The notes under the pieces were generated by a model. That model was given only the letters and a program-made list of their open reading frames with translations, ran no database searches and was not told the DNA's origin. Shown in pieces: positions 12,163 through 23,179 of a stretch of 64,000 nucleotides of DNA (its first letter is position 1; each line of letters begins with the position of its first letter). The stretch is from positions 217,940 to 281,939 of the forward strand of contig NW_003546287.1 in assembly GCF_000090795.2 (NCBI RefSeq), given 5' to 3'. The stretch comes from Amphimedon queenslandica. Taxonomy: Eukaryota; Porifera; Demospongiae; Haplosclerida; Niphatidae. The translations under genes and the position numbers were made by a program.

Positions 12163-13231
12163 ATGTCTGTGTATTATTGTGACTATTGCGGCTTCCAGTG
12201 TTTTGGGACTATAGCTTTACTAAAGCATCCAAGAATTTTTCACGAGAATGATCCCCACTTTCAAGTCTATTGCCACTTATGTGGCATGTCATTTAAGAAG
12301 TGGGAAAGTTTGAGAAAGCATGTTCAGAGGAGTCATAGTCATCATTTCAGTCACAACTCATCACCACAAGCAGAAGGTAAAGTAATTTGTACACATGAAT
12401 ATGATTAGTTGCATGCATGAATAGATGCCTTAGAAGATCATAGCTTCTCAAATGACCAAGAAGAATCTTCACAGATATGCAATTCCACCCATGAAGTGCC
12501 AACCCAGGCATTTAATCAAATGATGAAGGATTAACAGAGAGGGGAGTAGTAGCATTGTTCTTAATGAGGGTAACAGATTAGGTTTCTCTTAGTCACACAG
12601 GAGTAGACAAGCTATGTTCATCTATCCAATGGTTTTTAGATTCTGTTACTGATTTTATAGCCTATAAGGAGCAGGATTACCTCTAGCAATTAGGAATCAT
12701 GAATCAGAAAGTTTTAAGTGATGTAGCTAATGCTTGTCGCCCCCCTGATGTCTTTTCTATCTTTTCCTCTCAACATTACCGGGATCAATACTTTGAAAAG
12801 AAATGCCACTATGTGGTAAATACATGTATATTTCCCATGTTATGATACCCTGATATAAACATTATAATTAGAAGCCAGAACCTATTCACCTAGGCAGAGA
12901 ATGGGAATGGAAGGATGTGAATGGGACTGAGAATCTTCAAAAAATCCATCAGTATGGATATTATATTAGCCTCATATCAACATTAAAGGTATGAATGTGT
13001 ATTGTAATATACATGTTCACATATGCATAGGGTTTGCTGAATAATCCAGCTGTGTATAAAGAAATAGAAATGTGTCACTGAAGCACAGACGGTGTCTTAA
13101 GAGACTTCTGTGATGGTTAATTTTTCTCAAATAAGCATGCTGTATTTAGCCAACATAATGATGCGCTTCAGATTATTCTGTATTATGATGACATTGAGTG
13201 GCTAACCCTCTAGAGCTGGAAATCATAAATT
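12163..13231 (+). pseudogene. C2H2 zinc-finger multi-exon gene of a repeated family
   Basis: Exon 1 (ATG 12,163 to 12,376) has two zinc-binding units: YYCDYCGF with later H residues, and VYCHLCGMSFKKWESLRKH with QRSH. The donor GTAAAG opens a 48 nt intron (12,377-12,424). Exon 2 (12,425 to about 12,810) includes DVFSIFSSQHYRDQYF. Exon 3 (from 12,872, after ATTATAATTAG) has GREWEWKDVNG. Exon 4 (13,032-13,231) has VLRDFCDG and LQIILYYDDIEW and ends AGNHKL before GTATGA. These blocks in this order match a family of uncharacterised genes present in many copies in fish and invertebrate genomes. Stops occur in exons 2 and 4, and the 3' exons are not seen. It may be transposon-borne. Confidence 0.6.
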
Positions 13232-14120
13232 AGGTATGACAACAATTACACAGCAATGAAGCAATCACACAAATGCATGTACATGCATAGGCTTTTTCTA
13301 CTTCACACTTGGAAACATTTAGACACCCATCTATTCTGCTGGAATGATTTTGAGCATAATAGGAACCCCAAAGCATAAGAATAATTCTGAGAATAATCAG
13401 ATAATTATGAGAATAGTTCAATATTACTTTCAATTAATTGAATTCTAATTATTCTATAATGTCAACCAGTTCAGATGTTGAATTTACCTCGGAACTTACT
13501 GAGCTTACAAATGGCTGTGATGGGTCTGATTCTGAATCGGATGACTTCTCAACTGCTCCTAAACCAGTTCAGCCTTCTATTCTGGAAAGACTAGGAGCTC
13601 CTCAACGGTCAGACTTGGCAAGGAAACGCAAAGTTGCTACCAATCCCCCATGTGGCAAACGAAGAAGTTGAGGAAGTAGTGCCAGTTCATCGGATCCCAA
13701 GGGTGTACATCCAGAACAAAGTATTAAGCACTATCCGAAAGAAACTTTTATTGCTTCCTGTGGTAACTTGTTCTGTCGTGCCTGTTGAGGAAGATTGTGT
13801 TTAAAGAAGAGTAGTGTAAAGAATCATGTTGGCTCTAAGAAACATTTAGAAGGGAAGATTAAATTGCAATCAAAGGAGGCAAGGGAGCAAGATATTGCTA
13901 CAGCACTGAAGACGTACAATAGTGAAGTCCATCCTCGTTGTGCAACATTGCCTGAATCACAGTAAATCTATGTAATAAAAGTTGTACGGATGTTTCTAAG
14001 AGCTGGTATACCTTTCAATAAGTTGGATAGCTAAAAGGAGTTGTTGGAAGAAACAGGATATCGTCTGACGGAAAAACAATTCATGTTAGATTTGATTCCA
14101 TTTGTGCTAAAGCAGGAAGA

Positions 14121-14333
14121 NNNNNNNNNNNNNNNNNNNNNNNNNNNNNNNNNNNNNNNNNNNNNNNNNNNNNNNNNNNNNNNNNNNNNNNNNNNNNNNN
14201 NNNNNNNNNNNNNNNNNNNNNNNNNNNNNNNNNNNNNNNNNNNNNNNNNNNNNNNNNNNNNNNNNNNNNNNNNNNNNNNNNNNNNNNNNNNNNNNNNNNN
14301 NNNNNNNNNNNNNNNNNNNNNNNNNNNNNNNNN
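14121..14333. other. Assembly gap (N run)
   Basis: 213 unresolved bases. The hAT relic reads into it from the left and resumes at about 14,550, so part of the transposase should lie in the gap. Confidence 0.99.
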
Positions 14334-14334
14334 T

Positions 14335-14500
14335 GTGGAGGGATAATGTAACGAGTATGATTATTAGTATGTATTATTATTATTGTTATTATCATTACCA
14401 TTATGTATTGAAGATTATGATTATTATGTACTCTTATTATTATTGTTAGTGTCAGTATGTATTACTCTATTGTTATTATTAATTGCTAGTTATATAAAAT
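14335..14500. repeat. ATT-rich simple repeat
   Basis: Interspersed TATTATTATTATTG and TTATGATTATTATG units right after the gap. This repeat probably caused the assembly break. Confidence 0.6.
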
Positions 14501-14929
14501 AGTTTTAATTAAGTTGTTGTGTTTTTTGCTAAAAAGAAGAGAACTTATTGTAGTTGTTGAATCCTTGTCCATCGGCCATTACAAAGGCATTAACCATTGT
14601 TGTCCGGCTTATATCAGAAGTTTGGAAAATTCAACAATGCGTTATACGTGTCCAATTGCTTGCCAAAAGTTTAACAAGAGAGGAACTAGCCCTAGAGATA
14701 ATCCATGTTTATTTGGTCAATTCATTCTCCCACAACAACTGATTGCATCAATGCGTGACACAGCATCAGTTAACAATGTTGCAATTAAAACACTATTGGT
14801 TGTTTACCCTAACTTACTTGATGTAGGTGTTTTGCTCACACACTGGATTGTGTTGTCGACAATTTTCAAGTACCTCATATTTTAGAGTTTTTTCAGCTTG
14901 GACCCCATTGTTTTCTCACAGCCACTATT

Positions 14930-15220
14930 TATGAATATAATTTTATAAGCTCACTATCTTCTCGTAAAGATAGAATACATCGTTTCAAATTAGCCGATGT
15001 TGCTGTATTCACTGGGTCTGGCTTGAACACAGCATCTGTAAAGTCACTGTCCCACTCAACACAAAAATAATATAAAATAAATGAAGAAAAGCAGAAATGA
15101 CATCTAAAAGGCCCAAGGTACTTAATTTTTAACAAAACTGTTCAAGGGCTTTAGCAAATTGTTTAGCAGTAGTCATACACTGTGCAAGGACATCTTTCTT
15201 TGACATCTGAAATAAAATAC
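14930..15220. other. Non-coding spacer
   Basis: No gene or repeat supported between the hAT relic and the pogo-type element. Confidence 0.35.
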
Positions 15221-15224
15221 ATTA

Positions 15225-16084
15225 CAGCATAACCTCGATTATGCGGACCCCTTTGTCCATCAAGTGGTTTGGATAAGTGAAAAGTCGAGATAGTTGAAAT
15301 GACCTTTAAAACCTTCATATACTTGCTCCAACGAAAAGCTAGAGCATTAATCAGCCATAAGGAAGCTAAATCCAAGCCTTGTTACTAGTAGAAAGCCATT
15401 AATCAGCAGCATTCCAGCATAGGTGTCGGAGGGGGACTGAACATAAAAACATGTCATACGTGCTCTCGACAGCCACTGCATGCCCTGCAATTTGTTATTG
15501 CCATAATGAAGTAATTGAAGTTTCAAGCTAATTATAACCAACTAACAACTAGAAATAAAGCCATGTGATGGTATTTCTTATTGATCATCCACCAAATGTT
15601 GGGGGGGCTAAGCCCCTCCTGCTGAAAGTTTTGCAGCACTTCAGCCCCCCTAGCCCCATATTTCCTACACCTATGCATTCCAGTGCTAAACAAGCTACTC
15701 CTTGTTGAAAGCAGCCATTTTATAATGCCATATGTGACCATAATTGACAAAAGGTACCTTATGGCGGGTAGTGAAATTTGTCTTTCTAGCCTAAGAAATC
15801 CAACTTCCTGAGCCCTATTTATCATAAAAATACTCCACACGATGCAAAAAGTTACTATGAAACTTTTAGAAACAATGATTGTCTAACAAAGGACTCATAG
15901 GTTGATATTTTCCATTATAATGATCAATTTTAAAATCCGCCATAAGGGCCCTTTTGTCAATTATGGTCACATATAATCTAATTAAGTGAATTTAAAGCAC
16001 CACATGGTCACTTCCGGTATTGATTTCAGAACCCAGATAATCGAGGTCCGGATAATTGAGGTCTGGATAATTGAGGTTATACTG
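15225..16084. mobile_element. Non-autonomous pogo/Tigger-type element
   Basis: The left end CAGCATAACCTCGATTATGC (15,225) and right end, whose complement reads CAGTATAACCTCAATTATCC (16,084), are inverted repeats of the pogo type. TA dinucleotides sit on both sides (15,223-15,224 and 16,085-16,086). The right end carries a three-fold repeat of GATAATCGAGGTC-like text at 16,037-16,078. Length is 860 bp with no transposase coding. A 239 bp MITE is nested at 15,733-15,971, leaving a host element of about 620 bp. Confidence 0.85.
15733..15971. mobile_element. 239 bp TA-flanked MITE, copy 1
   Basis: Ends TGTGACCATAATTGACAAAA and its complement, with terminal inverted repeats of about 36 bp reaching the CCTTATGGCGG block, and TA on both flanks. 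The interior is about 80% alike to the copy at 38,298-38,536, which has exactly the same length. TA flanks and the lack of coding fit a Tc1/mariner-type MITE. Confidence 0.9.
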
Positions 16085-16089
16085 TACAT

Positions 16090-16740
16090 AAAATGCATTT
16101 TTATATATAAACAATGTGTCAAATAGGTATGTACACTATACAAATATTTACTGTACTTTACTACAAATCACATTTAAACTCTTAAATACCAAGAAATAGC
16201 TACATATAGCCTGGTGACTTATAGTTTTTGGGCAATGAATTCTCTTTTTTCTACATACATATGTGCCTTTTTGAAGTACCATACAGTTGCTAAATTTCAT
16301 GGGCTATTAATTTTCGTTACTTTCAAGGTTAATTTTTTTCCATGAAATTTTAACCCCTACCCACACATAAAAACTAATTAACGGGCCATGCAGAGCTCCA
16401 ACTACCTTTTCCAAGCCAGTGAAGGAGCCAGAGTCTTTGTCTATTACTCCTTATTCCACTATAAGCCATGTATTGGAAGCTAGTGCTGTAGATCCAAGTG
16501 AAAAGAAGAGTGCTAACTGCCATCCACAAATATTTATACCCACGAAGTATTAGCTTCTAAGGACATTTTGGAGAGAACACAAATTTTAAGTCAATTCCAA
16601 TGTAACTAACATTTCACAAGATGTTCAAGAATTATATCAATTTCCCAATGCTAAAAAAAATGTTATTGGCCAATTTTAATCAAAATTACCATAAATTGAA
16701 TTCTCTAATATTTATTACCTTCAGTCAAATATATTCATGT
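16090..16740. other. Non-coding spacer
   Basis: No gene. The stretch TTAATTTTCGTTACTTTCAA followed by C-rich text at 16,309-16,370 resembles the end of a short element, similar in style to 90-140. Confidence 0.35.
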
Positions 16741-16743
16741 ACT

Positions 16744-17935
16744 TGTAGTGAGCTGACTCATCATGACATTACATCTAACTCGTAAACATTCATAATGCAT
16801 GCTATGTAATTATTAAAATCAGTCTTTCTGTGTCATCAGACTCAACACGAGGCATTGTAGCTCTCTCTCTAGCTCAGCAATCCTGCCTGCCTTACGCCAA
16901 CCAGCTTCATATTCTCATAGCAACCCATCTTATATGCTATATTGATGACCCAGATTGCCAAGGCGACTCACTGCTTGAAACAAGCACTCATTGGACATGT
17001 GCTAGAATGGTTTTCTAGTGAACATACTCTTTTCTATGTACTCTCCTTCTGACGACTCACTATCAGACAAGCTAACTCACATGCTCTCTTCTTCTGGCGA
17101 CTCACTCACAGGCAAGCTAACTCACATGCTCTCTTCTGAGGACTCACAGCAAGACGAGCTAACTCATCACTCGCTCTTTGCCTCAGTACCTCTAAACCAA
17201 GTACCCACTGATGATCAACTCTGAAAAGTTGTGAAACAATTGGCGTGTTTCTCAATAACCTCAGCTGTTGCTCTCTGTGTGCTGTTCATTACTTTTTTGT
17301 CATTCTTTTGCTCAACCATGTTTGACCTTTGCTTGCCTTATCTAATCGACCTTTCTCACTTGGATCTCAATACAAACAAGGCGGTCACTACACTAACCAC
17401 AACACCTCCTGTATCATTCAGGCTTGTTCAGCACCTTTCTCATTCTCCCACTGCTCTTTCTTCCTTGGACACTACTCATTTGGAGACCAACAGTACTTGT
17501 TCGGATACCAACACCATTTGTTTGGAGACTGACAATACTTGATTGGATACCAACTCTACTTTTTTGAAGACCTACGGTACTCACTGAGATACCAACATTA
17601 TTCATGCAGGTTGACGTGTCAGAATCCCTCAATGACTCAGTTCATAGACTGCTATTCAAGGTCTACTCATTTGTCATTGGTTTTGTATCAACTGTTTATC
17701 TTGCGGGGAGTACTGCAGTGAGCATACTCACCATGACATCACATCAGAACTCATAAATATTCATAACTATCTTTGTATGTAATGCATGCTGTGTAATTTT
17801 TATAATCAGTGCTTAAGCGTCAACACGAGGCATTGTATCTCTCTCTCTAACGCAGCAATCCTGCCTGCCTTTTGCCAGCCTGCTTCATATTCTCATACCA
17901 AATCATCTTACATGATATATACATATGTGTTATAT
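16744..17935 (+). mobile_element. TRIM-like LTR element fossil
   Basis: Two direct repeats of about 200 bp, at about 16,744-16,945 and 17,714-17,932, share a TG start (TGTAGTGAGC / TGCAGTGAGC), the block CAACACGAGGCATTGTA followed by a CT run, and CAGCAATCCTGCCTGCCTT. They flank about 770 bp that lack any reverse transcriptase. A purine-rich GCGGGGAG lies just before the second repeat. Size and structure fit a terminal-repeat retrotransposon in miniature. The two repeats differ by perhaps 20-25%, so it is old. The interior holds a Ser/Asp-rich frame (17,018-17,224) and a 21 bp tandem array. Exact outer ends and target duplication are unclear. Confidence 0.6.
17463..17605 (+). repeat. 21 bp tandem repeat inside the LTR element
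   Basis: About six to seven units alternating TTTGGAGACCAACAGTACTTG-like and TTCGGATACCAACACCATTTG-like forms, giving a 42 bp higher-order period. The units read through as repeated heptapeptides of the LETNSTC/SDTNTIC kind. Confidence 0.8.
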
Positions 17936-18149
17936 TTTGAGCTCATTCCAATATTTTTAAAAACCTTCCAATACTTGAGTAATATTACACTGCTGGAAAG
18001 CATCTTTCACTACCTCATTGAACAAAAAAATAGCTTAATTCATTATTACAAGCAATGATTCATCTATCAAAAAAGACAACATTAATTTTACCGAAGTTAT
18101 GACTTGAGCTGCTTCAGCGACTATATCGTCAACATAACTGTATTCTAAT

Positions 18150-19473
18150 GCCTTATCCCCTACTCAAACTATGCATTAATAGCAAAGGGGTGATATATAT
18201 GGAAAGCCCAAACGATTTTAACACAAACTTTGCCAAATCATTCATTTCAACACTTTCAGCAAACCAGATAGTTTAGCTTCAACTGAACAGGATCGTCTTA
18301 GATAAGTTTGTCAGAGATGGATATACTATTTCAAGCAAATGACTTAAAGACACTTCTGTAAATTGGCCTACATACACCCCCTGTATCCATGGCAGGCTGG
18401 TTGCCCATTCATATTCTCAGCTTGACCAAATTGTTCGCTTGCCTATGTACCATATCTTCCTAAAGTTTCTCTTGATCTACAATCAGTTTATTGAATAGCA
18501 AGCCTGGAAAATTAATACTGCTTGCACATGCTGATGATTGTGGACAAAAAAGGACCAAGCAAGATGAAGGTCATATGCAATTATGCCTGAAAACTGGTAA
18601 ATGACAGCCACTTTCTCCTCGTTGATCACTGTATCAAACTTTACTACAAGATCAGTCACAATTAAGCTTGATCCACTACTACTAGTATCTGTCTTGCAAC
18701 TGAGATAAGATTAAATTGTATCTGGTTGTGGGCTAGATGTATCAGTGGCATCAAGAGCTACATAATCTGTTGATGCGGATTGTGGTGCTGAAACAGGTGT
18801 ATTACTAATTATAATATTGTCATGATTGTTCCCTCTAAAAACAAAATAAAAACAAAACATTACAATAAAATCAAACTTTTGACTTGACAAGGAATTGGTA
18901 AGAACAAAACTTTCTGGAAGTCTAGGTAATTCATCAGAATTATGATCTGTGATCACATGAGCCTCCTCATGATCATCTCAATTTCATCTGTCTCCATCTA
19001 AATTTAAAGCACATTACTGAATTTCCACTAGCTACTGACTTACAAATCTGGTGCAAACAGGAAGGTGCTTAGGTAACAACGAAATGATAGAACCAGATTT
19101 TGCTAATGACACCACTTGCTACTAAAATGTGTCTTGTACAGTAGGCTTACATGTTTATCTTGTGTTGCACAAAGCTTGTTGCAAAATATGACAACTTAAA
19201 GAGATACTGTCTTTAATATTATCAATACTTAGGTCTGTCGGCACAAAAAATAGCTCACATTATTATTATTATCCGTACTTTACCTTCTGTTTTATAAAAA
19301 TTGTTTCATTTTACAAACAAAACCAGCTTTTCCAAGCATTGCTCTATTTTTATAGTGGTATACAAACATTGCCAGTTTTATTCTTAAACTTATCAGGTAA
19401 CAGTATATTTTGAACATAATTACTCACTTTAGGCATGGTTTCTTCCTTTTCCTCAATAGATGAGGGTGAACCT
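18150..19473 (-). pseudogene. HECT-like gene remnant, tentative
   Basis: The minus strand shows two gene-like exons. One is 19,473-19,433 (acceptor CCCTCTAG, SPSSIEEKEETMPK, donor GTGAGT). The other is 18,834-18,718 (acceptor TTTTTAG; NTPVSAPQSASTDYVALDA). DELPRLPESFVLTNSLSSQ lies between them (18,945-18,890). Further down, decayed text reads NQPAMDTGGVCRPIYRSVF (about 18,395-18,335) and FGKVCVKIVWAF (about 18,230-18,195). These resemble the HECT-family motifs GEPAxDTGGVRRExYxxxF and LGKxIAHSI of G2E3-like genes. Many stops in the HECT-like part. The plus strand of the same stretch also reads open in places, so strand and family are tentative. Confidence 0.35.
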
Positions 19474-19479
19474 AGAGGG

Positions 19480-20105
19480 AATTAAACAATGAAAAGAGAG
19501 ATAGTTTTAGTCTTTTTACAGCTATTTTGAATTCTGTGACTTGTCTAGCGGTATCACTTGTTCATTGTACGATTCCAGATGTTAATGACTGCCTGACAAC
19601 AATAGCAAGGGCACTGTCAAATGCATCAGTAGCAGTAACTTCATTATGTTAACTAGTGCTCCTGCGTCGTCCCTTGTGTTTCCATGTCCTTCCATAGTCA
19701 GGTTACATGATAGCTGCCAGAGATACAACAGCCAAACATAACGCCAAATTACAGATCATAAGTAGGAAAATGGGTTTTGTAAGTTTTGTAGGCTTTGGGT
19801 AATGGCAAGTGACAAACGAGCTAAAGCATAAGAAGAAACTTAACTCAAGACATTAGCAATTATAGCCACTACCACCAGTTCCCTCCCATCCAACATGGCC
19901 ACTATTGGATCTCCTAGCTTTGTTCATAGCCAGCTGATAGCAACACTGATTCTAGTGATGCTAACACTAATATTGTAGTTATGAAGGCAAGATTAAGAGT
20001 TGTAATTGATAAAGAACAATTGCAGTATTCGAGATCACTGATATTCACATGGGAATAAAATAGAAAATTTAATGGAGGCATCTTGCAAAAGTGTGCAAAT
20101 GAGAG
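19480..20105. other. Non-coding stretch
   Basis: No recognised gene or repeat. The only long open frame is on the minus strand (19,914-20,108) and has no family motif. Confidence 0.35.
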
Positions 20106-20109
20106 CAAA

Positions 20110-20545
20110 CGAATGGAAAAAAATACAACAATTTATCAAAAAAATATTAAGTAGGATTCTCTTTGTGCTAATTTGTGAAAAAGGTAATCAAAACAAGGAC
20201 AAGTTGGATACTGAACAAACAGTTATTCCGAACAACTGACTTCCCATGCCAATCAAAATACGAAATAAAAATCCTACTCTCATGACACAAATGCTACTCT
20301 ACATTGTACTTTCTATATTATGAATAATGTAAGAAATTATTGATAATCTTGCATTGTAGAATAAAATTTGCATCACAAGTAAAATTTTCTTTTTGTATTA
20401 TCGTTGAAATTGGTAGTCATTCGTTCAGAATAATTGGTTGTTCAGAATCCTACTTGTCCTTGTTTTCATTACATTTTTCACAAATTAACACAAAGTAAAT
20501 CCTACTTAATCTCTTTTTTTTAAATTAATTTTCTTTACTTGTTTT
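20110..20545. mobile_element. Palindromic foldback MITE, copy B
   Basis: Arms around 20,140-20,310 and 20,330-20,525 are inverted copies of each other: AAGTAGGATTCTCTTTGTG pairs with CACAAAGTAAATCCTACTT. Similar text (AATCCTACTC, CTACTCTACATTG) lies toward the centre on both sides. The arms are more diverged than copy C. No coding. Confidence 0.75.
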
Positions 20546-20549
20546 GTTA

Positions 20550-21214
20550 TTTTTTTTTAATATTTGTATTTGACATGGCTATATCACTAAATATAGCAAA
20601 ATCCCTCCAAAGGCAAGTATTACCTGTATATCAAAAACTTGTTTCACTGAAAATGAAGTAGAATAAAATTCAATAATATACTTAATTACACATCTTCATC
20701 TTGATATTTTAAAAGTAATAATAACTTGACTGATGTATTACGTGACAGTAGAGTGAAAGATTACAGTCACAACTATATTTGAAAAGGAAGTTTCAAACTG
20801 GGTCTGCAGTATGGAGGACTCCAATAGACTTCTGCACTGACTCCAATAGATGCACTGTGAATCCTATTGAAATACTGGCAAGGTGACTCAAAAAAACCCT
20901 TCAAAACTCCATGATATACCATGGTAGGAAGGAGTATGATGTCCACCATTGAAATATGTCCTGAACGAAGCATCTCACTCTGTGTCAGAATTGATAATAT
21001 AATCGCAGTACAAAGAAATATAGACAAAATTCACGCTGACAATAAATTGAATGGCTTTAAAAACATGATGACCCGGAACGTAAGAATCAGCATTGGTCCA
21101 ATATTTAGCTTAACAACTTTGACAGCATTTTAATTGGCTATATTTTTAACAGCATTAGCAGAATCATGCTTAGCAAAGTCCTGACACAAATTTCAACTTT
21201 GATGGGTACTATTT
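20550..21214. other. Non-coding spacer
   Basis: No gene recognised. Overlapping open frames on opposite strands at 20,773-21,133 lack any family motif. Confidence 0.35.
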
Positions 21215-21743
21215 ACAGTGGAACTTCTCCTAACAGACACTCCCTGTGAGGGTCATTTCAATTGCAATGGTCAAATGTTATTCCCTGATTGATACAGCAT
21301 TGCTTTGTAGGCTTTTAAACTTCCTTGTTGCTGTCACACAATTTAACGGGCAAAGGCCACTCCAAGCATATTTTACAGATATTTTCTGGGTGTGTATGCA
21401 TTAATTTACTATTTCTAATAAAATCATTAAGTTATTAGCTATTTTACTAATTTAATGCTTGCCTAAATTGAGTAATATATATGGTAGGACCATGCAGCAT
21501 TTAAATACAAGGTATCTCTAGTCCATAACCAGCGCTATGGTTCACTCTGTCTCCTTTACCTTTACCATGCCTTAGTTGAAGTTTCTTTTAATGAACAGAC
21601 AAAACAGTGGTGCCAAATGAAATAGTACATGCCCAAATACAGTTTTATCATGCAGAATGATTGCAACAAGATTTTCATCTGTCATAATGTCAGGCTCTGG
21701 CTTGAGAGATAAGCAATCACCAACAGATGGCTTTCAAATATCC

Positions 21744-22121
21744 AAACATAAAAAATTTGAAATAAACAAGGTTGAGTAGGATTCTGGAGCAAGTTCATAA
21801 AAAAGTAATGGAAACAAGGGCAAGTAGGATTCTGAACGACTGACATGTCAAACCAACCAAAATCCGAAATGAAAATCCTACTCTTCTGATGCAAATTCTA
21901 CTCTACATTGCACTTTTAATACTTTTATGTAAGTAATTACAGATCACCTTGCAATGTAGGGTAAAATTTGCGTCACAAGAGTAGGATTTTCATTTTGGAT
22001 TTTCATTGCTTCCATGGATAGTCAGTTGTTTAGAATCCTACTTGCCCTTGTTTCCATTACTTTTTTACAAATTTGCTCTAGAATCCTACTCAACCTTGTT
22101 TTTTTTAAATTTTTATGTTCT
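21744..22121. mobile_element. Palindromic foldback MITE, copy C (inside Tigger 1)
   Basis: 378 bp near-perfect palindrome: AACATAAAAAATTTGAAATA pairs with AAATTTTTATGTT, and CAAGGTTGAGTAGGATTCT pairs with AGAATCCTACTCAACCTTG. CTACTCTACATTGCA with GCAATGTAGGGTA lies around the centre. Its centre and arms match copies B and D closely. No coding. Confidence 0.9.
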
Positions 22122-22124
22122 CGT

Positions 22125-22795
22125 TTAAGTTGATTTTTTTATAATATTTGTAATATTTCTTCAGATGGTGTCTAGTGCCATTGTGGTCAATTTTAATTCT
22201 ATACTGCATAATCAGTGTTTCGTAAGTTAATCCTAGTCTTGACAGGAGCCTTTGGTCAAGAAGCAGTGAGAGCATTCATCTTTCTTGCAATTCTCTCACG
22301 TATTGTTGCTGTTGTCAAGTTCATGATCATTGCTTTGCATAATTATTGTTTGTGTTTTTTTTAATGCAATTTATTAATCATTTATTTTTAAATAACAATC
22401 ATATAAAAGATTAAATACCTTCTTATAGCTGGAACTGGAAGCCTGGAACATCCACTAAGTATTGCAGTTGAACCAAGCATAGCTAGATAAAAAAATTACT
22501 TGCTTTTCCCAGTTCTGAGATCTGAGCATGCATGACCACACCCCAATTTTAGAGCACATGTTTCTTTTAATTAACAAAATGGTAGCACAAGGTAAGCTAG
22601 ACAGATCTAACAGTCCCAGTATCAATTCTTCCTTTCTTGGAGAACAATCTGATGGGACATGGACCTGCGCATGGACTTGTTGAAGTAGAATGGTGTAAGA
22701 ATTAGCCTTTTAGCACTAGCCAATATTGAGATACACACCGACAACTGGATTGACAGAAGATGAATAAAAGTGGACTGAACAAAACGGCCGTTTTG
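22125..22795 (-). repeat. Dispersed segment S, copy 1 (inverted)
   Basis: On the minus strand this stretch aligns end to end with 43,944-44,735. Shared landmarks are AACGGCCG at one boundary, GGTCCATG/GGACATGG blocks, GTGCATGCTCAGATCT-like text, CAGCTATAAGAAGGTATT, and CTGTCAAGACTAG-type text. Estimated identity is about 70%. Both copies run into a palindromic MITE at the same side. CTATAAGAAG followed by GTATT looks like an exon-intron junction on the minus strand. Placed directly beside the RAG1-N-like gene in the other copy. Confidence 0.8.
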
Positions 22796-23179
22796 CCAAT
22801 ATTTGACTCTTCTCTTAGACTTGGTTTAGAGCCACGCTAGTGGCACCAATGGAGTCCTCTGGTCAAGATAATGTCCTCTAAGAAGTTAGGTAGGCGTAGG
22901 AGCTCGTTTTCCTGGTATAGCAAGGCTGCAAAAGTTGTGGCAGCCATATTGCTTTGGGGGTGAATCCTACTTAGGGTTTAATATACACGTGATATTCTCT
23001 AACAAAGAAATCAATTTCCAAAGTGAAATAGTTAGCCACCGAGGTCGCCATTGATTGTACCTGTTGCTTGGCATGTAGTCACGTTGTCAGTGCATGCAGC
23101 TGCTAGTGAAGCCATGCGTGAACTGATGACTTACTGAACAGTGAAACATGGCAGCTGTGTAGAAGGGAGTTCATATAAG

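Larger units (their letters stand above)
13459..14920 (+). pseudogene. hAT transposase relic (BED/CGGBP1-like), crossed by gap
   Basis: From ATG 13,459 an acidic lead is followed by ILERLGAPQRSDLARKRKV. Next come a BED/CGGBP1-like zinc finger (about 13,740-13,850: CGNLFCRAC, then SSVKNHVGSKKHLEGKIKL) and DIATALKTYNSEVHP with IPFNKLDS. The sequence enters the N gap at GYRLTEKQFMLDLIPFVLKQE-like text. After the gap, 14,550-14,900 continues the same family with KALTIVVRLISEVW, VQLLAKSLTREELA, ASMRDTASVNNVAIKTL and VVYPNLLDVG, the hAT RNase H-like region. Stops at 13,669 and 13,788 and frame changes at 14,750 and 14,830 show it is dead. The dimerisation end is missing. Confidence 0.8.

Noticed and set aside
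18180-18500. Plus-strand coding reading of the HECT-like stretch
   Set aside because: It reads open in places, but the minus strand carries the DTGGV-type motif and lies in line with the clean minus-strand exons. Kept as uncertain.
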